The notes below the pieces were generated by a model. The model was not told where the DNA came from. It made no database searches and worked only from the letters and a program-made list of their open reading frames with translations. The translations under genes were made by a program, and so were the position numbers. A DNA stretch of 64,000 nucleotides from Trichosporon coremiiforme (Eukaryota; Basidiomycota; Tremellomycetes; Trichosporonales; Trichosporonaceae), in the NCBI GenBank assembly GCA_039545355.1, contig BCJJ01000013.1, positions 1,163,980 to 1,227,979 of the forward strand, given 5' to 3'. Shown here in pieces: positions 11,343 through 22,034 of the stretch (position 1 is its first letter; the number at the start of each line of letters is the position of its first letter).

Positions 11343-13337
11343 GATGTACTGCCGCGAGTGGGGGGTTATAAAGAGGATGTGTCTGCTGGGGATATGAATG
11401 GGTTCTAGCGGGATGCACGCGAAGGGCTGGGGACAAGGCGGTGAGGGCTGGACAGTGACCGCCGAGGTCGCCGATTGATATGCAGCGCGGGGAAGGCACC
11501 TTATCGTCCCAGCCGCCATGCATCGGATAAGGCCGCCGACACCATGCGTGCCCCCCACGCGCTAGCACGCAACCAAGTCACATGATTCGCTCCATGCTCG
11601 ACTCATCCCACTCCTCCCATCGGTTCCCTCGCCGTGCACGCCGTGGTAAGCGCGGCCTAGTCGCATCGTCAGCTGTTTCCACTGGAACAGCGCGCGCTTC
11701 AACCGGAATGCGGCCCGTAGTCGGAAAATGTTCGTCGGAAGTCCCGCGGGACGTCTATTTGGTTGGATAGCAGTGGGGAGGAAGAACCGGACCTCGGACC
11801 GTGACATGACCTGGGTGCCTGTGACAGATGTGGAGGGGTTGACATGGACGCTGCAGAATGCAGAAGGCATAAGATGATCTTCATGAAGGGCACATCAGGA
11901 AGCGAAGAAGTTGAAGATGGACGGCTTCCAGCGGCTCTTATATATCTCTTCATCCCGCGCTTCGTGCAAACAAGCACATGACTCCATTCTTCTATCGCCC
12001 CGATCATCCGCACGGCCGGCAATCGCTCCGAGAGACAAGGGCCAGTCACCGTCCAGCTCCAACAACGTGTGAAGCTTCAGTCTCTTCGCGCGTAGCGCCC
12101 TACGCCCTCGATCCACTCGATAGTCCCAATCCAGCTGCTCTCTCGTAATCAGCTCTAGCACTAGCACACTGCGCAGCAACATGAATCCGCGATCCGCGGG
12201 TGAAGATTGACTGACAGATAGCGTCTGATACGTTTGCGTCCTGGTCACCGGCCAAGATACGGCGTATGGATGACTGTGCGCTCGCTAGAGTCGATTCCTG
12301 CTGAACTCTGCTGCTAATTCTGTCTGTTCCAAAGCACAGAGCGGCCAAACTTAATTTTACTGAAACGCATGGTGCTCTTTTGTGCCGAACGGTGTTCTGA
12401 TTTTCAGATTTCATCGCCTCGTCGAACCTCGAGGACGACTGTTCGCATCGTGCCCACCACCACCATTAGTTCACACAGGCGACAACAAAGGAGGTGTGGA
12501 GCTGCTTGGTAACTCACACATTGAGCATATCTTGACCGAGGCTCCACCGATGAGGAGTTCCATGGGGCCAAACACACCAACACATGGGCGAACTCCTGAT
12601 CTCGTGTGTCAGAGTTGGGACTCGTCTCCAACGTGAATACGAGAGGCGCTCTCCCTGGGCTCTTGTTCGGCAAACAACTCGCGCACCACATGCTCCATGT
12701 TCCTGCGTATTCTGTGTGACGGACCCACGCCCACCCAGCCCTCTCTGACCACGCCTCCAGTCCCACGGCCCTTCAGAAGACATGAACGGCGACTTAAAGT
12801 CGCCGGGAGATAGGAGACATTACCCCGATCGAGGGTTCCTCGAAGGTTTCAATGGTGCTAGCGAGGCTCAAGCTTCGAACGTGGTTACCGATCTTGTGGC
12901 TCTCACTCGCGGCAAAGTGTGGGCTTCTGAAGCTTCGTTTCGGGGCCCTTGAGTGTCCCTCATGCTCCAGATGCTCCTCATGCTCCATTCCGTCACCTGG
13001 TGCCTTCGTGCCGAGTGCCGAGTGCAGCTGATCCTCAGGCCGGTCCGCGGCTCCATGCGCTCCTTTCCTATCGCGGGCAAACATCTCACGCACTTACCCA
13101 TGAGCCCGTCGTAGAGGTTGCTGCGCAGCTGACGAACTGTCCGAGATTGTCGAGTGGGTCCTCTGCACTAAACACTAGATCGTCCTGTCCCGCACTTGCA
13201 CGTTTGTGGTGTGGCTCCTGCACGGCCGACACTCCTTCAGTCCAGTCCAATCTCGACGAAGATACATAAACCCACCCGGCAGTCTATCTTTGGCCCTCAC
13301 CTCGTCGCTCCGCTGCTCGTCCCGCCCAAAACTCGCC
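11343..13337. other. Two-kilobase intergenic region
   Basis: I find no supported gene between bleomycin hydrolase and the ribonuclease, although several open frames of about 100 codons occur. There is a TATATAAG-like string on the minus strand near 11940 and a 19-bp near-palindrome at 12787-12805 around CGGCGACTTAAAGTCGCCG. Neither is tied to a transcript. A long promoter or a non-coding RNA is possible. Confidence 0.4.
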
Positions 13338-13895
13338 ATGCTCTTCACCAAGGTATGTTCTCCTCTCATGATCACACCTGGATTTAGGCTTACGCATAGG
13401 CCATCGCTGCCCTCTTCCTTGCCGCCTCGGCCGCGGCCGCCCCCCTCGCCCGCGAGGCCTGCGCGTACCAGTGCTCGGACGTTTGCTACTTCCAGCGCAC
13501 CATTGACGCGGCCGTCGCCAAGGGCTACGAGCTGCACGAGGACGGCAAGACCATCCGTGAGTACACCATCGGGGTGGCCGTAGGCCACCCGCCGTGCTCT
13601 GGGCCCTCACCGACCTTGTGCGAGCCCGCTCTCACCTCGTGTCCTCGTTCGGCGCTCAGCACTCGCTCCATGCTAACGACCAGACAATTACCCGCACCAG
13701 TACAACAACCGCGAGGGCTTCGACTTTGAGACCGAGGGCCCCTGGTACGAGTTCCCGATCATGCGCGGGTTCAACGTGTACGCTGGCGGCTCGCCCGGCG
13801 CCGACCGCGTCATCTTCAACGAGCAGGGCGAGTTCACCGCCGTCATCACGCACTCGGGCGAGGACAACAACAACTTCGGCGCTTGCTCCATTTAA
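13338..13895 (+). CDS. Secreted guanyl-specific ribonuclease, RNase T1 family
   Basis: Three exons, 13338-13352, 13400-13556 and 13684-13895, give 127 aa. The 15-nt first exon plus the start of exon 2 encode a signal peptide ([19 protein letters not shown]), so the protein is exported. The catalytic set of RNase T1 is complete: Y60, H62, E80, R99 and H114. These sit at a constant offset of 22 from the classical T1 numbering (Tyr38, His40, Glu58, Arg77, His92). Cysteines at 26, 30, 34 and 125 fit the two T1 disulfides. Signature strings are [15 protein letters not shown] and [13 protein letters not shown]. The enzyme cleaves single-stranded RNA 3' of guanosine through a cyclic phosphate. The last intron (127 nt) is longer than most here. 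Likely roles are nutrient scavenging or competition; that is inference. Confidence 0.93.
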
Positions 13896-14280
13896 GCGAA
13901 TCTGTCGTTAGTTATGTCAGTAGTTATTAGTAAAGTAGCGCCGTAGGACAAATATGAAGTCACTTGGGCTTGACGCTTGCGACCATGTCGTTTGAGGCTT
14001 GAGGTGCCGAGATCGGGAAGCGGAGGGGTGGCTTAAGATTGTCGATCGTCTCGCTCGCGTGGATAAAGCGCGCACTGTCGGCTGGCGGCTTGCTGCGCTC
14101 GCCGCTCGCCACCCAGGGCAGTGGATATTGAATAGTGCATCAATGCTTGAGATACAAGTCGTGGAGAGATGTCCGTCTACTGATGCGCCGGGGCGACACC
14201 TCAAGCCCCCGCGCCCTATCACACACCTAGCTAGCTGCATCGGCCATTTTTTCGTGCGCCGGCGCTCACTGCGCTCGCAC
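13896..14280. other. Convergent 3' region between the ribonuclease gene and TOM40
   Basis: This 385-base interval lies between two gene ends. I see nothing beyond presumed 3' UTRs and polyadenylation regions. Confidence 0.4.
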
Positions 14281-15759
14281 TTACTGAGGAGGGATCATGC
14301 CCGCGGCCATCATCTCCTCGGGGGTCATGGTGGTGGACTCGATCATGATGCCGAAGCCGAACCTGGACGTGTTCTTGGCGTGGTCGAGTTCTCCGCCGAT
14401 GAGGAAGGAGAAGGTGGGGGCGATGCGCTGCTCGAGGAGCATGCCGACCTTGCCGGCGCTGTCGATCTGGGTGCGGAGCGTGGCCATGCGGAACTCGTAC
14501 TTGGCGCCGAGGGTGCAGAGGGCGTCGCGCTTGGCGGGGCCCATGAAAGAAGCGGGCTGGAACATGGTCTGGAAGTCGAGGGCGACGTCGACCTTGTCGC
14601 TGAGACGGTGGTAGTAGGTCGCCTGGAGGTTGCCAGTCGGCTGGAGCTGGGCAGTCGCCGTCCACGAGGGAACGAAGGGAATGCCGCTCGTCGCTCCGTG
14701 AGCGGTCGGCATCGTCATCGGGTTCTCAACAGACTGGGCGGCGGTCGGCTGCGAAGTGTACTTGAGCAGCCACGAGGTGGCGGGGATCGTCTCGGCCGGC
14801 GACGTGCGCTGGATGATCGTCTCAAAGCCGAGCGACAGGCGGGAGGTAAACGAGTGGAGGAGGGAGACAAAGTGGAGACCGGTGAAGTCGAGGGGAGAGG
14901 GGTTGATCGACTTAAGGTTGAGCGAGTAGTGCGGGCCGAGGTGGTCGTGCTCGATCTGGAACATGGTCTGGCCGGGGGCGGACGAGAGCTGGCCCTGGAT
15001 CTTGGTGATGTCAGTGGCCGACCAGGTCTGGTTCGCGCGCATGTTGACGCCGCCAGTCGAGGGCTCAAACTGTCCGTGGAGGAACGTCTTGTCGTTGGCG
15101 AACAGGGCACCGAACGTGTAGTTGTTCTTCTGGGGTCCAACGGCGAAAGCATGCGAGATCTGGAAAGCGGGGTTCGGCGACACAATCTTGGACAGGTCGG
15201 CGCGCATTCCCTCGAAGAAGAAGTTGTTCATGAGGGTGGCTGCGGTCAGCAAACTCTCGCTCGGGTCACTTGAAAAAAACAATGTCCGACGGCGAACCGG
15301 TCCTGGAATCCTGGTTTGACGCTTCCGTCATAGGTGTCATGGAGCATCAAAAAAGTCCTCCGGACGACAAACAGACACGTCCCGGTACACTCTCGGTACA
15401 CTTCATGTCCAGCACAGTGTTACCGAGCATGATCCCGATCCAAGCATGACGACAGCGTCATTTTTCCAGTCCGCCGAAAAGTCGGAAACATTGCCAGAGG
15501 TAAACTCACTGGACACCGGGCGGGTGAGGTTCTCAACGGTGCCGGGCTGGATGAGGCCCATGTTCTCCTTCCAGGTGTGGAAACGGTCCATGGTGTCGGC
15601 AAGGGGGGCGGAGACGGGGGCGAAGACGCTGGTGAAGGCGTTGTAGTAGTCCGAGCCACCTGACGGAGCAGCGGCGGGGGCGGGGACGGCGCCGGGCGCA
15701 CCAGCGGCGGCGAACAGGGGGTCCTGCTGGAGCGTGGTCTTTTCGTTGATGGCGGCCAT
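14281..15759 (-). CDS. TOM40: Mitochondrial outer membrane translocase channel Tom40
   Basis: Exons 15510-15759 and 14281-15239 give 402 aa; the single intron is 270 nt, long for this genome. The first 75 residues are Ala/Pro-rich and flexible. The junction reads VENLTRPVS then TTLMNNFFFEGMRADLSKI, the segment that leads into the beta-barrel in Tom40. Alternating hydrophobic strands then run to the end (for example FQISHAFAVG, NYTFGALFAND, FSFLIGGELDH). The N-terminal helix plus barrel and the total length fit the Porin_3 family. VDAC is excluded by the Tom40-like start and by its shorter usual length of about 285 aa. Tom40 forms the pore through which nearly all mitochondrial preproteins pass. 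Confidence 0.9.
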
Positions 15760-16252
15760 GGTCGGTCAACTGAGTCAACAAGGGGGTCGGGCCGGTCGGA
15801 GAGTGTAAGGTGGAAGCAACAAGCAAGCGACGCCGGACTCGGACTGGGTTTCGAGCCTGCTGAGAAGTTGGAGACTCAAAATGAGCCCCCGGCCTGGCTG
15901 GGCGGCTCGCAGGCTCAGGGACAGGACCGGCCGCACCCCAGCTTTTCACCGTGTATGTGGCACCGAGTTCCTGGCTGTCGCCGTGCCTGTGATTTGCCAC
16001 TGGTGTCAAGATTTCCGCTGCTCCCAGTATCTTGCTCTCATGCATCCGTGAACGAAACAGCATACGCAGTACTCAGGCTCGAGCGACAGCGAACTGGCGA
16101 AGACGGCGTACGACATTGAAGGCAGCAATAGGCCCAGAGAGACTGCTAAGGACGACGGCAGAGCGAGAGCCGACTACGACTCTCGAGTGACGACACACAT
16201 CTGCACCGGACCCGATAAACACCACGAACGCACGAGCTGCGAGCTGATCGCC
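15760..16252. other. Divergent promoter region, TOM40 and the downstream Lys-rich gene
   Basis: A 493-base divergent interval. No further gene is supported. The minus side presumably holds the TOM40 promoter. Confidence 0.4.
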
Positions 16253-16981
16253 ATGCCCAACCCATCCGTCCCGACGTCTGAGTCGCTTACGCTATCGGCG
16301 ACCCTTTTCCACGCCGACGTCGACTCCTGGCTTCCAGCAAACTTCGGCGTCAGCCAGCCCGAAACCGCCAAGGCTGCCGAGTGGGAGACCGCTCTCCGCT
16401 CGAGTGCAGACCGCGCACAGCGGCTCGGACTCGGCCATGCAGCGCTCGAGGATGCAGCCCTCGGGGCCAAGTTCAGGAATCAGCGTGCCGGTCTGAGTGT
16501 GCTCGAGCAGAAGCTGAAGAAGCGGAAGAATGCCGAGGAGGCAGCTGGCGGAACTGGAAGGGACGATGTCGACAGCGAGGAGGAGGCTGAGAGCCGGACG
16601 AGATCGATCAAGACGAACAAGAAGAGCAAGGACCCCTTCTCTGGAAAAGGCAAGGTCCACCCGGCTCTGGCGAAGAAGGAGACGAAGGTCCACCCGGCCC
16701 TCCTGAAGGGCAAGGAGGAGAAGGTGCACCCCGCGATTCTGGCCAAGATGGCCGCTGCCAATGCCAGCGCAGAGACAAGCGCCGAGGAGAAGAGCGAGGA
16801 GAAGGAGGAGTCACCACCGCCCACGAGTCTTGGGAAGCGGTCACGGGACGAGAGCGACGACGAGGCCGACGAGAAGAAAGACGACGAGCCGGTCCTCAGC
16901 AAGGCGGAGCGGAAACGCGAGAAGAAGAGGAAGCAGAAGTTGCGTAAGGCTGCTGAGGCCGAGGCGGCCAAGGCGTCATGA
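16253..16981 (+). CDS. Lysine/glutamate-rich protein with KVHPA repeats, probably nucleolar
   Basis: A single exon encodes 242 aa from the ATG in CCATGCCCAA. The first 100 residues look folded: FHADVDSWLPANFGV, then RAQRLGLGHAA and ALGAKFRNQ. The GLG and LGAK elements resemble a small fungal domain of unknown function (DUF3245-like), which I recall but cannot verify. The rest is charged and disordered. It holds three spaced copies of KVHPA(L/I) between 16652 and 16745, then a Ser/Glu-rich acidic stretch and a basic tail (KAERKREKKRKQK). The tail looks like a nuclear or nucleolar localisation signal. A ribosome-biogenesis role is a guess from composition only. Confidence 0.7.
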   Translation: MPNPSVPTSESLTLSATLFHADVDSWLPANFGVSQPETAKAAEWETALRSSADRAQRLGLGHAALEDAALGAKFRNQRAGLSVLEQKLKKRKNAEEAAGGTGRDDVDSEEEAESRTRSIKTNKKSKDPFSGKGKVHPALAKKETKVHPALLKGKEEKVHPAILAKMAAANASAETSAEEKSEEKEESPPPTSLGKRSRDESDDEADEKKDDEPVLSKAERKREKKRKQKLRKAAEAEAAKAS

Positions 16982-17225
16982 TCTGCTCCTTGCTCGCCCG
17001 CAAACGTACGCTCCGACATAGACCACAACCATCCCTGCGCGCGCTTCAGGCATCCTCCCATCCCAATCCCCTCATTGTCATCGCTTCCCGTTTCCTCAAC
17101 CCTTCCCCGCATTTTTCCAGCATTTTAGCCCGGCCACTCGCCTCCGCATTAGCATTCCTCATCCTTCGCCTGCCTCGCTCGCTCGGATATACTGTAGCAT
17201 AGGATAATCACTACATGTCATAAGC

Positions 17226-20200
17226 TTACATGCCCCACTGGGTCGTCTTGGGTATAGTGCCTACGATGGGAGTTCCGACGCCTCCGGAGAGGAGGACCCC
17301 GCCGATGGCGATCTCGTCCTCATCATCGAGCTCGCGCTTCAGCGTGCCCGGTGACGTGCCGAGCGAGACGGCTGTGGACGGTGCCGTAGTGGGTATAGAG
17401 AGTGCCGATGTGCTGTCCGACCCCTTCGAGCTGAGGGGCGGGCGGCGCGGTTGGCCCAAGCCGAGATGATGGGTGCTCTTCGACTGAGCCGTTGCTGTTG
17501 CTGGTGTCGTGTCGACTGCTGAAGAGGATAAAGCTGCCTCGCCGATCTTGTACAGTCCCTTTGATAAGAAGCCTATGCCTGAGCTGAGCAGGCCAGGCTC
17601 TGGCTGCTCGATGACGGTCGAGCTGCGAATACTGCTGTCCGAGAGGCCGCGGGGGCGGAGCGTACGCTCAAGCAGGGGCGGCTCGTAGTCGCCAGGGATG
17701 ACGTCCTCCTCGCCCTCGCCGGGGTCCAGTACTGCGTCCACGATTGTCGACAGCCTCTCCCTCGGCTCCGAGAAGATTCTTCGATCGGACGGCCCAAAGT
17801 ACTGACTCGACGCGTGGCGCACACGCGCACGCACAGCTGGTGACACGCCACCGGGTTGCGCACCAGCAAAGATGCCCATGAGGTCGGAGCGCGACGCGCG
17901 CGAGCGCACACGTGCCGACCCGGCCGTAATGGGCGCGGACACGGACCGGTTCGTGACGGAGGACGTGTCCGAGACAGACTGCGACAGCGCAGGCAGCGCC
18001 CGGCGCACGGGTCCAGAGCTGCCGAACTCAACACTGATATGTGTTGTTGTCGCAGACGTCGACGCCTGCTGCTTCGGCGCGGCTCGTGTTGGTGGCGCCG
18101 GCGGTGTGATGATCCTGTCTCGCGAGGGAGTTGCAGGCACGACGGGTGCCTCAGCCGGCTTCTGCGCAGCCGTGAACAAGCTCGTCAGCGGGGCTGCGAT
18201 CCATCCCAGGCCTGATGTCGTCTCGGGCGGCGCGTCTGGGTCGGCGAATGCCTCGCGGCGCAGCTTCTTCGCGAGCTTGGGGTCGATGGTGACAGCGTTC
18301 ACGACGTTCTGGAGCTCGAGCACGTCAGAGAAGACGTCCTTCAAGAGTTTGAGGAGGAGAGTCATCTCACGACGGCTGACGTCGCTGATCTCAAGTAATG
18401 AGCGGAATCGATGGCGCAGCTCCGCCACCTCAGTCTGGAGGTTCGCGATTGTCGACCGTGACAGATGTCCGACATCGCCGGGGAGGTGCTGCTTCTTGAG
18501 ACGACGGTTCAGAGTCGGGATATCAACACCACGTAACTGCGTCAACATCTTGGAGAGGTACTCGAGCAGATCGGTGAGCTGGGGCACGCCGCCCTTGCGA
18601 TCGGACGTGGACACGCCTAGTAAGGAAGACGTCTCTGAGTGGCCGGCAGGCGTCTCAGATAAGGCGACAGATGGCTCCGAGTTGTGACTCGGGCGCCCTT
18701 GAGGCTTCGGCGTCTCATCGACGTCGGCAGGATCAGTCTGAACTCCGGTAGAGCGACTGAGAAGTAAGAGTGTGCGACGGTTGACTCGCTTGTGGTCGAG
18801 ATCGGTCGCCTCACTCGTCTTCTCTGAAGGCGATGCGCCGTTTCCGCTTGAGTTGCTGTCATAGTGTCCCATAGGCGACGTCATGCGAGGAAGCAACACA
18901 GATGTTCGCTTCCTGCTGGCGGTGTGGCGGAATGTGTCGGTGTCGGGGGAAGGAGGTTCTTCCCCGCTCGTGGGATCGTTCGAGGCACCGTTCTCATCAT
19001 CGGCCGGCCACTCGTTGATCGCCTCGCTGACGCCCATCGAGCGCTTCGTCAGGTTGTTGCGCCTGTCGCCGTTCGAGCGTAACGAGAGCGGGCGCGGGCC
19101 CTTGCTCTTAGCGACACCGTTAGATATGTAAGGGATGCCGCCCGTGCTCGAGATCGAGGAGCGGTGGCGCACGCTCGGGCTGACCTTCAGGTCAGGGCTC
19201 ATAGGTCTCTCGCCGTTCATGGGCGAGGAAAAGGAGCTGTACTCAATTCCGTTTCCAGGAGAGGAGATGCTAGGGCCGTCCGTGGTCGACGTCGACGTAA
19301 AGGAGGGCGCCACAGAGCCTCGTCGGAAGTGTCCCCAGTTCGCCTCCGACACGATCGCACTTGAAACACGCGCATGGGCGCGCTCGGAGCTTGTTGCAGG
19401 GATGGAGCCGGTTCGCATGTGGCCCTTGGTAGAGGTCATCATTGGCCGAATTTCCATCGACAGCGGTCGGGAGCGAGGGGGACGACTGCTTCGAAGCTCC
19501 TCGAGTTCTTCTCTCAGCGCCCGGTTTTCGTCCATCGTCTGGGAAAGAGTGTGGGCAAGTTCAGATGTATCATGCTTCAAAAGAGTGTTGGTCGCAACGA
19601 GGTCCTCAAGTGTGCGCTGGTACTCTGGTGTCTCTGACGGGGAAGACGTCTGGAAAGTGTCGGAGAGCTGAGGGTCAGTTAAAGGCTACCAGCGCACAAC
19701 TCACCTCCGAATGCAGCGACTCGAGCCGCTCCTTGGCATTGGCAAGCAATTCTTGGGCGTCCTTCTGTCGTGCCGTCTTGATCTCATCGATTTCTCGTGC
19801 CGACGCCGTCAACTGTGACTCTAGATCCGCTGCACCGAGTTAGCAGACGTCTGAACTCGAACTCACCTATCCTGTCCTCTGCCATCGTTCGCCACTTGAG
19901 CTGCTCCTTGAGCTTGCGTGACTCGGCGTGCTGTAAGTCGCGGGTGTCTTCATATCTTCTCTCCGCCTCTGCGAGACGCTGCTCTATTCCGCCGCTAGCG
20001 GCGAGGGCGATGGTCTGGGCGTTGGCGGTCTGGCGACATTTCGCGAGCTCGGAGCGGACGTGAGACAGTGACTGCTGAGTGAGACTCTGCGAGTGTGTCG
20101 CCTGGACGTAGCGCTGGTCGTCAGCCAAAAGTTTGTCTGTGTGATGTGCGGTGTGTGCGTCATGTCATATCAGTGCAATCTGGCGCACAGCGCAACCGCA

Positions 20201-20802
20201 AGCGCTCATTCACTCACCTTCTCAAGAGCCTCGTATGAGTGCGTCAGTTCGGCAAACTTGGACATGTGCGTATTGTTCGCGCGTTCGAGGTTCGCGACAT
20301 GCCGTAACGAGTCGGCGAGCGCCTTGCGCTGGAGTTCGTAGTTGTGCTCGAGGCGCTTGTACTTCCTCTCCAGGGCCTCGTAGCGCTGCAGCAGGGCGTG
20401 TCCAATCTCTGAAACCGTGGGTTAGTCGTCTGTCACCTGAACCACCTGGGGCGTTGGCCACGTACCTCCGCTGAGCTTAAGCTTTGCCTCCCAGCGCTCA
20501 CGCGCGGCCGATGATGGGCACTCGGCCTTGGACCCGCAGCAGCACCGCACACTCGAAGGCGGCTCGTCGAGGTTCAGCTCAGCCAGCTGCTGCGACAGGC
20601 CGTGCAACGTCTCAGCCGTCCGCGTCAACATGAGGCTCGCACTCGGGCTGTCTGGCTGCCCGAACACGTCGAGCCCGAGTCGGGCTGCAATGTCGAACGG
20701 ACGCTGCGGGGACTCGTCGTCATTATCGGCGGAGGAAGAAGAGGCGTCTCGGGGTGAAGGCGTCATTGGCTCGATCATGGCCTTGGACGGCGGCGGCGAC
20801 AT
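17226..20802 (-). CDS. Large coiled-coil protein, unknown function
   Basis: Exons 20466-20802, 20218-20408, 19867-20113, 19705-19829 and 17226-19667 give 1113 aa. The exon 2/3 junction uses an acceptor right after a CTGAC branch site (ctgacgaccag), the only choice that keeps frame. Residues 1-110 are Ser/Pro-rich with a CCCGSKAEC cluster. A heptad-rich coiled coil follows from about 112 to 330 (RYEALERKYKRLEHNY and LQHAESRKLKEQLKWRT). A Ser/Thr-rich disordered middle contains the striking string NRRTLLLLSRSTGVQTD. A second helical region (LLEYLSKMLTQLRG, then LQTEVAELRHRFRSLLEI) is followed by a disordered tail. This looks like a cytoskeletal, spindle-pole or polarity scaffold, but I do not recognise the family. 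The start is the first in-frame ATG. Confidence 0.78.
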
Positions 20803-21931
20803 GGTCGGGCTCGTCGGGCTCGGCCGGCACGCAGGATGGGGAGGAAGGTGAGGTTGCGCAGGTTGGATGAGGTTGCGCAGGTTGACTGAGAGAGGAAGAA
20901 GGGGGTCTAGGGATCGCGGTGTGTCGAGTGTCGAGAAGACAGTGAGCGGCGGACGAGAGAAGGTCTTTTGTCGCGCGGTCGCAAGTCAGGTGAGTGGTCG
21001 GAACAAAGTCGCGCAAACTAAGGCCGCGCGAGGGTATAAACAGATCGAGAGACTGGGGTACGCGGGCCGATGTATGCAGTCGGAGATGTTGTGGGGTATC
21101 AGTACAAGAGTGAGGAAGGGTGGTTGTTGTGATCAGAGATCGCAAGTGAAGCACGAAAGACGCCCGACGCCAGGACCAGGACCTTAGGACGCCAGTTACG
21201 CTAGGGTCAGATGCCGCCACCGGCTGGTACCAGCGTACCAGCTACCAGTACCACTAGTGCTCAACAGCCGGGCGGCTGCGGCCCAACTTTTTGTTTACAC
21301 CCGTTCCTATTCACGGGAAGCAGATTAGTGGACTCTGTGCTTAGGTCGATTAAGCTGTCGTGTGAGCTTTGCTGGGTCAAGACGCGCTCGCAACACATCC
21401 AGAGCACAATGACACTGAGCCCAGTCTGCACAGTCGCAGCGAATGTGCATGCGCAGACGAGAATGTCACTGAAATCTCGAAAACAAGCACTAGCGTCGGA
21501 CGCGTCTTGCGTCTTGGCGAGCATCGAGATGCCATAGGACAGGCGCGTCTCGGCCAACAGCTCCCTGCAGGGCGGTGGAGGTCACATACCGGGTCAAAAC
21601 AAGGACCAACTGTTCTGGCCCCGCTCACCTGTTTGCTTCAGTCTATTCAGAATTGTTCATCAGAACGAATCGACGGCGTCGCGGCGTAGCTGGCGTGTGC
21701 TGGCGTAGATAGTACTGGTCGGCAAACGTTGAGCAACAATCCAGAGCCTGTGCTAAACCGTAGTTTGCAGCCTATGGCTTGTCACTCCCGGAACAGACTT
21801 TGCCGTCGATAAACCCAGTCAGGGAGGGCGATCGAGATAAACAAACGAGGACGTTCGACACGCGAGTATTGCGTGCGTGCGGCCGAGTCACGTGCGGGCG
21901 CTGCGCCTTGCACACATGAGCAGCTAGCTTG
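20803..21931. other. Intergenic region upstream of the coiled-coil gene
   Basis: About 1.1 kb, probably the promoter of the minus-strand coiled-coil gene. A cluster of TACCAG/TACCAC words lies at 21227-21256. No gene is supported. Confidence 0.4.
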
Positions 21932-22024
21932 GCCTTCTTAGTTCAGTGGCTAGAATTTTCCACTAGTAGTGTCTCGTCAAGTCTTGCTATGGAACGGTCA
22001 CCCGTTCGATTCGGGTAGAAGGCA
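21932..22024 (+). tRNA. tRNA-Thr(AGT): tRNA-Thr (anticodon AGT) with a 20-nt intron
   Basis: Acceptor stem GCCTTCT (21932-21938) pairs with AGAAGGC, followed by discriminator A at 22024. The D arm is GTTC/GAAT, the anticodon stem TTCCA (21958-21962) pairs with TGGAA (21990-21994), and the T arm is ACCCG-TTCGATT-CGGGT. The anticodon loop reads CT-AGT-A, an intron at 21969-21988, then A, so the intron sits at the canonical place after position 37. Anticodon AGT (read as IGU) decodes ACU/ACC threonine codons. A T-rich RNA polymerase III terminator follows at once (TTTATCTTTT, 22025-22034). Confidence 0.93.
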
Positions 22025-22034
22025 TTTATCTTTT
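22025..22034 (+). terminator. RNA polymerase III terminator of tRNA-Thr
   Basis: The T-rich run TTTATCTTTT begins one base after the tRNA 3' end, where a Pol III terminator is expected. Confidence 0.6.

Noticed and set aside
11934..11946. TATATAAG-like string on the minus strand
   Set aside because: It lies about 600 bases from the nearest downstream start on that strand, too far for a TATA box.
12787..12805. Near-palindrome around CGGCGACTTAAAGTCGCCG
   Set aside because: It is a single short imperfect palindrome with no link to a gene start; such sites are expected by chance over 64 kb.
14281..15759. Tom40 gene as VDAC porin
   Set aside because: The N-terminal region, the segment before the barrel and the 402-aa length fit Tom40; VDAC is near 285 aa and lacks the Pro/Ala-rich leader.
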